A DNA stretch of 64,000 bases from Oscillospiraceae bacterium (lineage in GTDB: Bacteria > Bacillota > Clostridia > Oscillospirales > CAG-272), in the NCBI GenBank assembly GCA_015063625.1, contig SVTT01000008.1, positions 1 to 64,000 of the forward strand, given 5' to 3'. Below the pieces are notes generated by a model. The model saw nothing but the letters and a program-made list of their open reading frames with translations. It was not told the DNA's origin and ran no database searches. Each line of letters starts with the position of its first letter. The stretch's first letter is position 1. Of the stretch, positions 17,801 through 26,882 are shown piece by piece. The translations under genes and the position numbers were made by a program.

Positions 17801-19285
17801 TTATCGGTGGTAAAGCTTTTTGGTCTGGTAAGAGGGCTCACAGGTCATCTGGATGCCCAGCTTTTTCAGCACGCTCTCGTCGACCTGCGAGAGGATGACG
17901 GTGGAATGCGCATCACACCATGCAAGCTGCCCGAGGCAATCGAGTGCACGGCGCGCCGTTTCCTCGTGCACCGCACAGATCGAAAGTGCGATGAGCACCT
18001 CGTCGATATGCAAACGGGGATTCTGGTTTCCAAGGCGCTCGACCTTCAGCGCCGAAACGGGTGTGAGAATATCGGGTGAGATCAGATCGACCTCGCGCGG
18101 AATGCCCGCAAGCGTCTTGAGCGCATTGAGCAGCATTGCCGACACCGCACCGAGCAGCTTGGAGGTCTTGCCCGTCACCATTCTACCGTCCGTAAGCTGC
18201 AACGCCACGGCGGGTGCACCCGTTTCCTCTGCCTTTGCCAGCGCCGCATCGATCACAGGCCGCGACGCCCTGTCAAGTCCGATGGATTGCATGATCATTT
18301 TGATCTTATCCGCCTCGGCACCGTCGCTCTCGCCCTTTCGGTGCGAGCAGAGTGCGCGGTAATAGCGGCGCAGGATCTCGTCCTTCGCCCCCTCCCTGAC
18401 CGCCTCGTCGTCAAAAATGCAATACCCCGCCATATTGACACCCATATCGGTGGGCGACTGATAGGGGCAGGAGCCGTAGATGTGATCAAACATCGCCTTG
18501 ACCACGGGGAAGATCTCGACGTCACGGTTGTAGTTGACCGCCGTTTCGCCATACGCCTCAAGATGGAAGGGATCGATCATATTCACGTCGTTGAGGTCGG
18601 CTGTCGCCGCCTCATAGGCGAGATTGACGGGATGCTTTAAGGGAAGATTGAAAACGGGGAAGGTCTCGAACTTCGCATAGCCCGAGCGAATGCCGCGCTT
18701 ATTGTCGTGATAAAGCTGGGAAAGGCAGGTCGCCATCTTTCCCGAGCCCGGACCCGGTGCGGTGACCACCACGAGAGAGCGCGTGGTTTCGATATACTCA
18801 TTGGCTCCGTAGCCCTCGTCACTCACGATCCGCGCGACGTCAAAGGGATAGCCCTCAATAGGATAATGACGGTAGACGCGAAGCCCCAGCGACTCCAGCT
18901 TCTTCTGAAACGCCGCGGCGGCGGGCTGCCCCGTATAGCGCGTCAGCACCACGCTTCCTACGTAAAGATTGAAGTCGCGGAAGGCGTCGATCAGGCGAAG
19001 GGTGTCCTGGTCATAGGTGATACCGAGATCGCCCCGCACCTTGTTCTTTTCGATATCTGCGGCATTGATGGCGATCACGATCTCCGCCTGTGCCGCCAGC
19101 TCAACCAGCATACGGATCTTGCTGTCGGGTGCAAAGCCCGGAAGCACACGGGATGCATGATGGTCGTCAAACAGCTTGCCGCCAAACTCCAGATAGAGCT
19201 TGCCGCCAAACTGCTCAATACGCTCACGGATGTGCTCCGATTGCTTTCGAATGTACTTTTCGTTGTCAAAACCGATCCGATACAT
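17801..19285 (-). CDS. DUF1846 domain-containing protein
   Basis: A 494-residue protein matching DUF1846 over its whole length: it starts YRIGFDNEKYIRKQSEHIRERI, with FGGKLFDDHHASRVLPGF, and contains VVVTAPGPGSGKMATCLSQLYHD, a glycine-rich loop resembling a P-loop (near 180-195). The family occurs widely in Firmicutes and its function is not established; a nucleotide-binding role would be inference. Start at 19285 is supported by GGGGGA 6 nt upstream; the ATG at 19324 adds 13 unconserved residues. First gene of an operon with the TetR regulator. Confidence 0.88.
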   Translation of the reverse strand: MYRIGFDNEKYIRKQSEHIRERIEQFGGKLYLEFGGKLFDDHHASRVLPGFAPDSKIRMLVELAAQAEIVIAINAADIEKNKVRGDLGITYDQDTLRLIDAFRDFNLYVGSVVLTRYTGQPAAAAFQKKLESLGLRVYRHYPIEGYPFDVARIVSDEGYGANEYIETTRSLVVVTAPGPGSGKMATCLSQLYHDNKRGIRSGYAKFETFPVFNLPLKHPVNLAYEAATADLNDVNMIDPFHLEAYGETAVNYNRDVEIFPVVKAMFDHIYGSCPYQSPTDMGVNMAGYCIFDDEAVREGAKDEILRRYYRALCSHRKGESDGAEADKIKMIMQSIGLDRASRPVIDAALAKAEETGAPAVALQLTDGRMVTGKTSKLLGAVSAMLLNALKTLAGIPREVDLISPDILTPVSALKVERLGNQNPRLHIDEVLIALSICAVHEETARRALDCLGQLAWCDAHSTVILSQVDESVLKKLGIQMTCEPSYQTKKLYHR

Positions 19286-19336
19286 AAATCCCCCTTGGCA
19301 AGAGATGTGCCCTCGCCCTTTCAAACAGATGAAAAC

Positions 19337-19365
19337 AGTATATCATATTTAAATGATCAGGACAA
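19337..19365 (-). promoter_or_regulatory. Promoter of the DUF1846-tetR operon
   Basis: Minus strand TTGTCC (19360-19365), 17 bp, TATACT (19337-19342). Confidence 0.6.
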
Positions 19366-19434
19366 GTCTTTTTTGACTTTTCGAAAAGTTTTTTGCGGCA
19401 GGCATGCCAAAAAACGCGGCTGCCCACGGTGTTC

Positions 19435-19914
19435 TCACACCTTATTGAGCTCGTCTGCAAGGTTGTAAAGGCGCACACCCCTTTTGAGTGCATAGGAGCA
19501 GGTATAGAGCGTCCCTCCGCGGTTGGCGGTCAGGTACGCCACGCATGCGTGGCTGCCGTCCACCAGCGCGCGGTTGCGTGCATGCATGCACTCGGGCGTG
19601 TAGGCATCGTAAAGAAAGCGGACCTCGTCGGCACGGGACAAAATGTACCCGTAAAGCGTGCGGTCCCTCTCGTTCCAGCTCTTTGCCTGATCGCGACAGG
19701 GCAGCACCAGAGAGAGCCGCACCTCGGGTCTTGATTCCTTTAAAAAAAGCACGCGCAGGGCGGCAAGGGTATCAAACCCGAGCGCTCCCCCGGCGCGGAA
19801 CTCGCGCACGCCCCCCTCTGCCAGCAGCAGCAGGCGGCGGTCAAGCGCCTTCATCAGGGGCAACTGCCGTTCCTTCTCAATATGTCGGTGTCCCGTAAAG
19901 CAACAGACCTTCAT
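19435..19914 (-). CDS. SLOG-family protein (DUF1273/YpsA-like)
   Basis: A 159-residue Rossmann-like protein: KVCCFTGHRHI at the N-terminus, GGVREFRAGGALGFDTLAALRVL (glycine-rich loop) and VRLSLVLPCRDQAKSWNERDR. These are hallmarks of the YpsA/DUF1273 branch of the SLOG superfamily, which is thought to bind nucleotides or NAD-related ligands. Specific function unknown; YpsA in Bacillus has been linked to cell division. The start at 19914 follows GGAGGACACTTG; an in-frame ATG at 19938 is unsupported. A TTTTCA / 17 bp / TATACT promoter is visible on the minus strand around 19976-20004. Confidence 0.85.
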   Translation of the reverse strand: MKVCCFTGHRHIEKERQLPLMKALDRRLLLLAEGGVREFRAGGALGFDTLAALRVLFLKESRPEVRLSLVLPCRDQAKSWNERDRTLYGYILSRADEVRFLYDAYTPECMHARNRALVDGSHACVAYLTANRGGTLYTCSYALKRGVRLYNLADELNKV

Positions 19915-20239
19915 CAAGTGTCCTCCCCTCTGCCGCAAGCGCCAAAATCAACCAAAATCGTTTTAGGATCAACATGAGTATAGCACAAATCCGAGGGGGT
20001 GAAAAGCACTTTTTGAAAATTATTCCTCTTTTGCCGAAAAATCGTTCGACAGATCCCGGGGCGCTTCCCGTCGGTTTGCTCGGCTTCGCCACTCTCATAC
20101 AGGATCCGACCCGCACGGTCAGACTTCGTCGGCGAAAGCCGACACGCATTTCCACCTCACGGGTCTACAATAAAGGCAACGGGGCTGTAACGGGCGAATG
20201 CGCGGGTGCATTCGACGTGCCCCCAACAAGGAGGTTTAT
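19915..20239. other. Intergenic region upstream of spoIIE
   Basis: Contains the SLOG-gene promoter on the minus strand. One Spo0A-box-like heptamer lies at 20045-20051 (TTCGACA, reverse of TGTCGAA), and a GTCGGC-gaaa-GCCGAC hairpin near 20130-20145. TACAAT near 20168 could be a spoIIE -10 box, but it has no good -35, as expected for an activator-dependent sporulation promoter. No gene seen. Confidence 0.4.
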
Positions 20240-22582
20240 ATGCAACAGGAAATCCGCGAAAAAACGACCAAACCATCGCACGGGAAGGACCGAAGCGACC
20301 TTGCCGAGCTGGCGCTTTGCCACCTGCTCTTTGCCGCGATCGGCGCGCTGGTGGGCAGCGCCGAGCTGCTATTCGGAGTAAGGCCCTTCGGCGTGGCGCT
20401 TGCCGCCGTTGCCACGTCGTATCTGCCCGCCATCGGAGGTGGGATCGGTCTTTACTGCCTTTTAACCAGAGATTATCTCAGTCTGATCTCGCTTCTGACC
20501 GTGCTGCTCCTGCGGCTTGCCTACTCGCTCTTCCGTTCGGGCACGGCAAACGGCAGATCGGGCGGGGAGCGCCCCGCCTTTCGCATATCGGCTGCCGCCA
20601 TTGCGGTATTCACGGTCGGGATCTACACCGTGGTCAAGGGCGGCTACCGCTATTTTGACCTCTTCGGCATTCTGCTGGCAGTTGCCGCCGCCCCTCTTGC
20701 CGCCTTTCTCTTTCTCGGCATCTTTGAGGAGAAGGACAAGCTCTTTCCCATGAGCCGAGAGGCAGGTCTTGCGGCCCTTGCACTGACGGCGATCTTTGCC
20801 GTTCGCGCGGTCAGCTTCTTCGGCATCTACCCTGCGGCGGTGGCGGCGGCGGGCGCGGCGTTTTTGCTGGTGTCCCATCGCGATCTGCTCTGGGGCTCGC
20901 TCGGCGGCGCACTGGCAGGGCTTTGCTTTGACTGGCGCATGGCGCCCGCCTTTCTGCTTTGCGGGGTAGCGTTCGGGCTTCTGCAAAAAAGCAGTCGGGG
21001 TGGCGGCGTGATCGCAGGCAGTGCCGCCGCAGGCACCTACGCCTTTCTGCTCCGCGGCACGGCGGGCATCATGACACTGCTCCCCGCACTGCTCACGGCA
21101 GGTGCTCTCTTTCTCGCCTTTGACAGCGCAGGGCTCATCGAGGGAGCGCCCGCACGGGTGCTTTCGGTGGCACGGCGACGCGCCGCGGCGCAGGCGGCAA
21201 AGGCGGGAGAGGGTGCTGCCACCGAGCGTCGGATGCGCGAGATCGCGGCGGCGTTCCTTGATCTTTCGGGCACCTTTTATGAATTGAGCAGCCGTCAACG
21301 ACGCCCCGCACACGCAGATCTGCGTCATCTCTGTGACAGCGCCTTCAACGGCGTGTGCCCGGGCTGCCGAAACCGTGACGTCTGCTGGGGAAGCGAATAC
21401 GGCGCCACCGCCGACGCCGTTTCGGCGCTTGCCGCCCGTCTTTATCAAAACGGAACGGTCACGGAAGCAGGTGTGCCCGCGAGGCTCACGGCGCGCTGCA
21501 CCGAGCTCTCGGGGATCCTCAAGACCATCAACAGCGGTGCCGCCGCCCTTTCGGGAGAGGCACTGCACGGCGACAAGACCTCGGTGGTGGCGATGGACTA
21601 TGCCGCCGTGGGGCGCATGATCAACGAGGCGATCGAGGAGGGCAACGAGCGATTTTCGTTTGATGCCGCAACCGCAGAGCGCATCGAGGCTCGCCTTCTG
21701 CGCCTCGGCTACCATGTGGAATCGGTAGCGGTCTGCGGCAAGCAGCACCGACGCGTGATCCTGCGCGGCATCCGTCTGCCGGGCAGACACCTGAAGATCC
21801 GTGAGCTGCGCCGAGAGCTTGAAAAATTCTGTCACTTTCCTCTCGGCGAGCCCCAGACGGGAAGCGGCGATGGGCTTTCGGACATCACCTTCCCCGAAAA
21901 GAATCGTTTTTCCACCGCCACGGTCAAGTTTACCCGCAAAAAGGGGAAGGGCGAGGGCAAGCACTGCGGCGACACCGTGATGTCGCTCTCGGGAGAACGC
22001 GGCTATGACTACGCACTGATCTGTGACGGCATGGGAAGCGGCAACGCCGCCGCACTCACCTCCGCACTCGCAGGCGCCTTCCTTTCAAGGCTTTTACAGG
22101 CGGGGGGCAGAGCCGATTCGGCGCTCCGCATGCTCAACGGCTTTCTCGCGGCAAGGGGGCGACAGGGCTCTGAAACAAGCACCACCGTTGATCTTTTGGA
22201 GATCGACCGCGTCAGCGGAGAGGCGTCACTTTTCAAATGCGGCGCCGCCCCCACCTATCTGCTGCGCCGCGGAGAGATCACGCGCTTCTTCTCGCGCACC
22301 GCACCAGTCGGCATTCTGGAGGCTCTCGACGCCGAGCGCATCCGCTTCTCGGTGGAGGCGGGCGACGTGATCGTACAGGTCAGTGACGGCTTTACGGGCG
22401 GCGAGGAGGAATGCCCGTGGCTTGCCCGGATGCTTGCCGAAAAATGGGACGGTGACGCCGAGGATTTTGCAAGGCTTGCCATCGGGCGCGCCGCCAAGGA
22501 GCTGTCGGACGATCTCTCCATCGTGGTGACCGAGGTGCTGAGCGAAGCGACGGCGGCCGAGGAAAAACGGGAAACGGCATAA
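20240..22582 (+). CDS. spoIIE: Stage II sporulation protein E
   Basis: A 780-residue membrane phosphatase that dephosphorylates SpoIIAA, freeing sigma-F in the forespore, and takes part in polar septation. Roughly ten N-terminal membrane helices (~25-300) are followed by a cytoplasmic linker and a C-terminal PP2C domain: GYDYALICDGMGSGNAA with metal-binding Asp, FKCGAAPTYLLRRGE, and VIVQVSDGFTGGEE. A Cys cluster (CDSAFNGVCPGCRNRDVC) sits in the linker. The start at 20240 has AAGGAGG 6-7 nt upstream; the ORF begins earlier (20198) without a site. Its presence marks the host as a spore-former. Confidence 0.93.
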   Translation: MQQEIREKTTKPSHGKDRSDLAELALCHLLFAAIGALVGSAELLFGVRPFGVALAAVATSYLPAIGGGIGLYCLLTRDYLSLISLLTVLLLRLAYSLFRSGTANGRSGGERPAFRISAAAIAVFTVGIYTVVKGGYRYFDLFGILLAVAAAPLAAFLFLGIFEEKDKLFPMSREAGLAALALTAIFAVRAVSFFGIYPAAVAAAGAAFLLVSHRDLLWGSLGGALAGLCFDWRMAPAFLLCGVAFGLLQKSSRGGGVIAGSAAAGTYAFLLRGTAGIMTLLPALLTAGALFLAFDSAGLIEGAPARVLSVARRRAAAQAAKAGEGAATERRMREIAAAFLDLSGTFYELSSRQRRPAHADLRHLCDSAFNGVCPGCRNRDVCWGSEYGATADAVSALAARLYQNGTVTEAGVPARLTARCTELSGILKTINSGAAALSGEALHGDKTSVVAMDYAAVGRMINEAIEEGNERFSFDAATAERIEARLLRLGYHVESVAVCGKQHRRVILRGIRLPGRHLKIRELRRELEKFCHFPLGEPQTGSGDGLSDITFPEKNRFSTATVKFTRKKGKGEGKHCGDTVMSLSGERGYDYALICDGMGSGNAAALTSALAGAFLSRLLQAGGRADSALRMLNGFLAARGRQGSETSTTVDLLEIDRVSGEASLFKCGAAPTYLLRRGEITRFFSRTAPVGILEALDAERIRFSVEAGDVIVQVSDGFTGGEEECPWLARMLAEKWDGDAEDFARLAIGRAAKELSDDLSIVVTEVLSEATAAEEKRETA

Positions 22583-22690
22583 AACGAGGCTCACCGCGCA
22601 TGCTGCTCCCCGATTTCGCGGCACATCGACGATCCTTCGGTTTCCTTCAGACAGGGCTCGCGCAGCAGGCGACAAAAATGCCGCTTTTGC

Positions 22691-22720
22691 TTGACAAAGC
22701 GAGCACACGGATGCTATACT
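22691..22720 (+). promoter_or_regulatory. Promoter of mrnC-ppi
   Basis: TTGACA (22691-22696), 18 bp, TATACT (22715-22720), 70 bp before the mrnC start. Confidence 0.7.
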
Positions 22721-22789
22721 GTTCTCGTCAACGGTGCGACACCGCGCCGCACCGAAAAATAACGGGATATCCCGAAGAACGAGGATAGC

Positions 22790-23170
22790 ATGAAGCAGAT
22801 CGATACAAGAGCCGTCAGCACTGCGGCGCTTGCCTATCTCGGTGACAGCGTGATCGAGCTGGCAGTCAGAAGGAGGCTTGTCGGGGAGGGGATCTCCTCC
22901 TCCAAGGCGCTCAATACCCATGCAAGACGGTTTGTCAGCGCCCCCGCGCAGGCAGCGGCAATGGAACGGCTTTCTCCTCATCTTGACGAGGAGGAGGCGG
23001 CGGTCTTTCGCCGCGGGAGAAACATCGGTCATACCAACACCCCCAAAAATGCCACGGTGGCGGAATACCGCAATGCCACAGGCATGGAGGCGCTTTTTGG
23101 CTATCTCTCTCTTTGCGGCAGAGAGCAGCGCATCGAGGCACTGCTTGCCATTGCCTATCCCGAAGCATGA
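22790..23170 (+). CDS. mrnC: Mini-ribonuclease III
   Basis: A 126-residue RNase III catalytic domain without the dsRNA-binding domain; in Bacillus this enzyme matures 23S rRNA. AYLGDSVIELAVRRRLV carries the conserved Asp of the RNase III signature, HTNTPKNATVAEYRNATGMEALFGYLSL contains the second acidic site (Glu in the GMEAL motif). Length is typical. It precedes the cyclophilin gene by 13 nt in the same operon. Confidence 0.92.
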   Translation: MKQIDTRAVSTAALAYLGDSVIELAVRRRLVGEGISSSKALNTHARRFVSAPAQAAAMERLSPHLDEEEAAVFRRGRNIGHTNTPKNATVAEYRNATGMEALFGYLSLCGREQRIEALLAIAYPEA

Positions 23171-23183
23171 AAGGAAGCAGCAT

Positions 23184-23690
23184 ATGAACCATCCCATCAT
23201 CAAGATCCATGTTGAGGGCTTCGGCACCATGACCGCCGAGCTCTACCCCGAGGTGGCGCCCCTGACGGTCGCCAACTTCCTCTCCCTGATCGAAAAGCAT
23301 TTCTTTGACGGTCTGATCTTCCACCGTGTGATCCCCGGCTTTATGCTCCAGGGCGGCGGCTATACCGCCGATATGCAGCACAAGGAAGCAGACGCCATCA
23401 AGGGCGAATTTGCCGCCAACGGCTTTAAGACCAACACCCTCAAGCACACCCGCGGCGTGCTTTCCATGGCGCGCACCAACGATCCCAACTCCGCCTCCTC
23501 GCAGTTCTTTATCATGCATGAGAACGCGCCGTATCTTGACGGCCAGTACGCCGGCTTCGGCAAGGTAACCGAGGGCGAGGATGTGATCGATGCGATCGCC
23601 AACGTAACGACCGGCAACTACGGCTATTACATGCAGGACGTGCCGATGGAAGCAGTTGTCATCAAGACCATGGAGATCGTTTCGGAATGA
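23184..23690 (+). CDS. Peptidyl-prolyl cis-trans isomerase (cyclophilin type)
   Basis: A 168-residue single-domain cytoplasmic cyclophilin. IFHRVIPGFMLQGG contains the catalytic Arg, SSQFFIMHENAPYLDGQYAGFGKV is the C-terminal signature. A start upstream at 22878 in the same frame overlaps mrnC and gives an unrelated extension, so the ATG at 23184 (AAAGGAAG upstream) is used. Cotranscribed with mrnC. Confidence 0.93.
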   Translation: MNHPIIKIHVEGFGTMTAELYPEVAPLTVANFLSLIEKHFFDGLIFHRVIPGFMLQGGGYTADMQHKEADAIKGEFAANGFKTNTLKHTRGVLSMARTNDPNSASSQFFIMHENAPYLDGQYAGFGKVTEGEDVIDAIANVTTGNYGYYMQDVPMEAVVIKTMEIVSE

Positions 23691-23861
23691 TCTCCGCGCC
23701 CTTGCGTGAGCTTGCGGTGGGGCCCTCGCTCCATCGCCCTCCTCAGCAGGGCAACGGTTCTGTCGGGCGATATCGTGTTCGGTGCAGGCGGCGGTGTGCT
23801 CTTCATTCCCGCACCTCTTTGTGCAGGGGAAGCCTAACATTATATATTTGGAGGTACAAAC

Positions 23862-24881
23862 ATGAAGGTCATCACATTCGGCGAGCTGATGCTCAGACTC
23901 GCCCCCAACGGATATTACCGCTTTTTCCAGAACGACCAGCTGCAAGCAACCTTTGGCGGCGGTGAAGCAAACGTTGCCGTTTCGCTTGCCAATTTCGGCA
24001 TCGATGCGGCGTTCGTCAGCAAGCTGCCCAAGCACGCCATCGGCGAGGCGGCGGTGAATTCGCTTCGTTACTTCGGCGTAGACACCTCTTTGATCGCACG
24101 TGGCGGTGACCGCGTGGGCATCTATTTCCTTGAGAAGGGCGCCTCGGGACGCGGCTCGGTCTGCATCTACGACCGCGCACACTCGGCGATCGCCGAGGCC
24201 TCCTCGGAGGATTTTGACTGGGACAGCATTCTTGAGGGCGCCGATTGGTTCCACTTTACGGGCATCACGCCTGCGCTTGGAAAAAATGTGACACAGATCT
24301 GCCGCGAGGCATGCAAGGCGGCAAAGGCAAGGGGCATAAAGATCTCCTGCGATCTCAATTACCGCGGAAAGCTCTGGACGCGCGCCGAGGCACGCGAGGC
24401 AATGACCGACCTGTGCCAATACGTTGACGTCTGCATCTCGAACGAGGAGGACGCAAAGGACGTCTTCGGCATCGAGGCGGAAAATACCGACATCTACGGC
24501 GGAAAGCTGGATCACGAGGGCTACAGATCGGTGGCAAAGCAGCTTGCCGACAGGTTCGGCTTCGAAAAGGTCGCCATCACCCTGCGCACCTCGATCTCGG
24601 CAAGCGACAACGACTGGGCAGGTATGCTCTACGACGGCGAAAATTACTGCTTCTCAAAGACCTACCACCTGCACATCGTGGACCGCGTCGGCGGCGGCGA
24701 CTCCTTCGGCGGCGGACTCATCTATGCACTTTTGAGTGGCAAGGGCACACAGGAGGCGATCGAATTTGCCGTGGCGGCATCGGCACTCAAGCACACCGTG
24801 GAGGGCGATTTCAACCGCATCACGGTAGGCGAGGTGGAAAAGCTGGCGGGCGGCGACGGCTCCGGCAGAGTACAGCGCTGA
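23862..24881 (+). CDS. kdgK: 2-keto-3-deoxygluconate kinase-like PfkB sugar kinase
   Basis: A 339-residue PfkB/ribokinase-family kinase. ITFGELMLRLAPNGYYRFFQND and FGGGEANVAVSLANFG at the N-terminus closely fit KDG kinases, and VDRVGGGDSFGGGLIYALL supplies the anion hole and catalytic Asp. The likely reaction is ATP-dependent phosphorylation of 2-keto-3-deoxygluconate in hexuronate breakdown; no other pathway gene is adjacent, so specificity is inferred from similarity. TTGGAGG precedes the ATG. A possible promoter (TTGTGC, 16 bp, TATATA) lies just upstream. Confidence 0.8.
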   Translation: MKVITFGELMLRLAPNGYYRFFQNDQLQATFGGGEANVAVSLANFGIDAAFVSKLPKHAIGEAAVNSLRYFGVDTSLIARGGDRVGIYFLEKGASGRGSVCIYDRAHSAIAEASSEDFDWDSILEGADWFHFTGITPALGKNVTQICREACKAAKARGIKISCDLNYRGKLWTRAEAREAMTDLCQYVDVCISNEEDAKDVFGIEAENTDIYGGKLDHEGYRSVAKQLADRFGFEKVAITLRTSISASDNDWAGMLYDGENYCFSKTYHLHIVDRVGGGDSFGGGLIYALLSGKGTQEAIEFAVAASALKHTVEGDFNRITVGEVEKLAGGDGSGRVQR

Positions 24882-24896
24882 GCTGTGCCAAGTCAA

Positions 24897-24942
24897 GGCA
24901 CCGGGGGATCCGCAAAAAGGATGCGATCCCGAGAAGGGTGCC
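24897..24942 (+). other. Compound stem-loop after kdgK
   Basis: GGCACC...GGTGCC enclosing GGGATC...GATCCC, 15 nt past the stop codon, without a T-run. Possibly a 3'-end-stabilising structure. Confidence 0.4.
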
Positions 24943-24971
24943 CACAGGAAAACCGCAAGAAAATTGACGCA

Positions 24972-25016
24972 AAAGAGGAAGGCTTGGGTTTTTGTAACCT
25001 GAGCCGTCCTCTTTTT
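24972..25016 (+). terminator. Terminator of kdgK
   Basis: AAAGAGGAAGGCT...AGCCGTCCTCTTTTT, followed by CTTT. The remaining gap up to 25194 shows no feature. Confidence 0.7.
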
Positions 25017-25194
25017 CTTTACAGGCACCGCATCGGACGACCCAAAGCAAGCACGGGGGGCGCAACAAAAGTTTCCTTCGAAAAATCGAATATGCTAACA
25101 CCTCATTGCATTTCGTCATTTTTTGTCATTTCGCAACCAGCAGTTGCGCAAAATTCAAGGTCGGCTTGGTTGCGTTTTTTTCCGTATTTTGGTA

Positions 25195-25219
25195 TGATAT
25201 AATCGTGTATATCATATAC
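25195..25219 (+). promoter_or_regulatory. Extended -10 promoter and adjoining palindrome upstream of the HTH-GlmM gene
   Basis: TG-A-TATAAT (25195-25203) with no good -35 at 17 bp. Immediately downstream, GTATAT-C-ATATAC (25207-25219) is a perfect palindrome covering the likely +1. This is where a repressor, perhaps the fused HTH itself, would act (inference). Confidence 0.55.
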
Positions 25220-25259
25220 TGTTTGTTGAACATGCAAATATTAGCAGAAGAGGTGTATT

Positions 25260-26882
25260 ATGACGATTGGTGAAAAGATCTACCGCCTGCGTACCACGGC
25301 AGGCATCTCCCAAGAGGAGCTTGCCGAGCGCCTTTCGGTATCCAGGCAGTCGGTATCGAAATGGGAAATGGACGGTGCGCTCCCCCAGATCGACAAGGTG
25401 CTGCGACTTTGCGAGCTGTTCCATCTCTCTACCGACGATCTGCTGCGTGACCGTATCAGTGTCGAGGGAAGCACGGATCTTGCCTCCCGAAAAAGCAAAT
25501 ACTTCGGCACCGACGGCTTCAGGGGAGAGGCAAACGTGGATCTGACCTCCATGCACGCCTACCGCATCGGCAGGTTTCTCGGCTGGTATTACGCTTCCCC
25601 GCTCTCGGGCTGCGAAAAGGCAGGATACCGCCCTCGCATCGTGATCGGAAAGGACACCCGACGCTCCAGCTACATGCTGGAATACTCACTGGTGGCAGGG
25701 ATCACCGCCTCGGGTGCTGACGCCTATATGCTGCACGTCACCACCACGCCCAGCGTTTCCTACGTCACGCGGCAGGATGAGTTTGACTGCGGTATTATGA
25801 TCACCGCCTCGCACAATCCCTTTTCGGACAACGGCATCAAGATCATCAACCGCCACGGCGAAAAGCTGGATGACCGCACCACGCTGCTCATCGAGGCATA
25901 TCTTGACGGCGATCTCGCCGCCATCGGCATCAGGGAAAACGACCTCCCGCTTGCCAAAAAGGACCGTGTGGGCTGTATCGTGGACTACGTGGCGGGCAGA
26001 AACCGCTACGTGGCTTATCTGATCTCGATCGCCTCTCATTCTTACAAAAACCTGAAGATCGGCCTTGACTGTGCCAACGGCGCCTCCTGGATGATCGCAC
26101 GTGCGGTGTTCGGCGCGCTGGGCGCCACCACCGTGGTGGTGGGTGCCGAGCCCAACGGCATCAACGTCAATCTTGATTGCGGCTCCACCCATATTGAAAA
26201 TCTTTCCCGCCTGGTGCGCGAGCAGCATCTTGACGTTGGCTTCGCCTTTGACGGTGATGCCGACCGCTGCATCGCAGTGGACGAAAACGGCAACGTGGCG
26301 GACGGAGATACCATCCTTTACATCCTCGGCAAGCGCCTGCAGGCGCGCGGCATGCTCAACGGCGATACTGTGGTTGCCACCGTGATGTCAAACAGCGGCT
26401 TTGTGGAGAGTCTGGCGCGCGAGGGTATCCGCTGCGAGCTGACCACCGTGGGCGACCGCTTCGTTTACGAAGCAATGCAAAACGGCGATTACAGCCTTGG
26501 CGGCGAGCATTCGGGACACATCATTCTGAAAAAATACGCCACCACGGGTGACGGATTGCTCACTGCCATTATGCTGGCAGAGGAGATCTGCGATACCAAA
26601 ACTCCGCTTTCCAAGCTCGCCGAGCCGGTGACCCTTTATCCACAGCACCTCCATAACGTGCGCGTGAAGGATAAGAGCGCCGTGCTTGCCGACCCCGAGG
26701 TGCAACGGGAGCGCGATGCGGTGGCAGAGCTGATCGGCACAAAGGGGCGTGCCCTTTTGCGCGAAAGCGGGACCGAGCCCGTGATCCGCATCATGGTGGA
26801 ATGTGAAAACGAGGAAAACTGCGTGGCATATATCAAGCGCATCGCCGATGTGATCGTAAAAAGGGGGCACAGCGTTGAATAA
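25260..26882 (+). CDS. XRE HTH domain fused to phosphoglucosamine mutase (GlmM-like)
   Basis: A 540-residue fusion. Residues ~5-62 form an XRE-type helix-turn-helix (IGEKIYRLRTTAGISQEELA, then SVSRQSVSKWEMDGALPQI). After a ~20-residue linker, YFGTDGFRGE (81-90) opens a complete alpha-D-phosphohexomutase: phosphoserine loop ITASHNP (Ser184), metal loop DGDADR (331-336), sugar loop GGEHSGH (414-420; GlmM usually has GEQSGH) and phosphate loop RESGTEP (501-507). GlmM converts glucosamine-6-P to glucosamine-1-P for UDP-GlcNAc. The mutase part alone (~460 aa) equals a normal GlmM. There is no stop or frameshift between the parts. The next gene overlaps by 8 nt and encodes a GlmU-type acetyltransferase. 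Confidence 0.88.
   Translation: MTIGEKIYRLRTTAGISQEELAERLSVSRQSVSKWEMDGALPQIDKVLRLCELFHLSTDDLLRDRISVEGSTDLASRKSKYFGTDGFRGEANVDLTSMHAYRIGRFLGWYYASPLSGCEKAGYRPRIVIGKDTRRSSYMLEYSLVAGITASGADAYMLHVTTTPSVSYVTRQDEFDCGIMITASHNPFSDNGIKIINRHGEKLDDRTTLLIEAYLDGDLAAIGIRENDLPLAKKDRVGCIVDYVAGRNRYVAYLISIASHSYKNLKIGLDCANGASWMIARAVFGALGATTVVVGAEPNGINVNLDCGSTHIENLSRLVREQHLDVGFAFDGDADRCIAVDENGNVADGDTILYILGKRLQARGMLNGDTVVATVMSNSGFVESLAREGIRCELTTVGDRFVYEAMQNGDYSLGGEHSGHIILKKYATTGDGLLTAIMLAEEICDTKTPLSKLAEPVTLYPQHLHNVRVKDKSAVLADPEVQRERDAVAELIGTKGRALLRESGTEPVIRIMVECENEENCVAYIKRIADVIVKRGHSVE

Noticed and set aside
19950..20239. tRNA gene or known riboswitch upstream of spoIIE
   Set aside because: There is no TPsiC-like GGTTCGA box or cloverleaf; only one simple hairpin is visible.
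22878..23183. N-terminal extension of the cyclophilin in the same frame
   Set aside because: It overlaps mrnC out of frame, reads as low-complexity Arg-rich sequence, and the ATG at 23184 has its own ribosome site.
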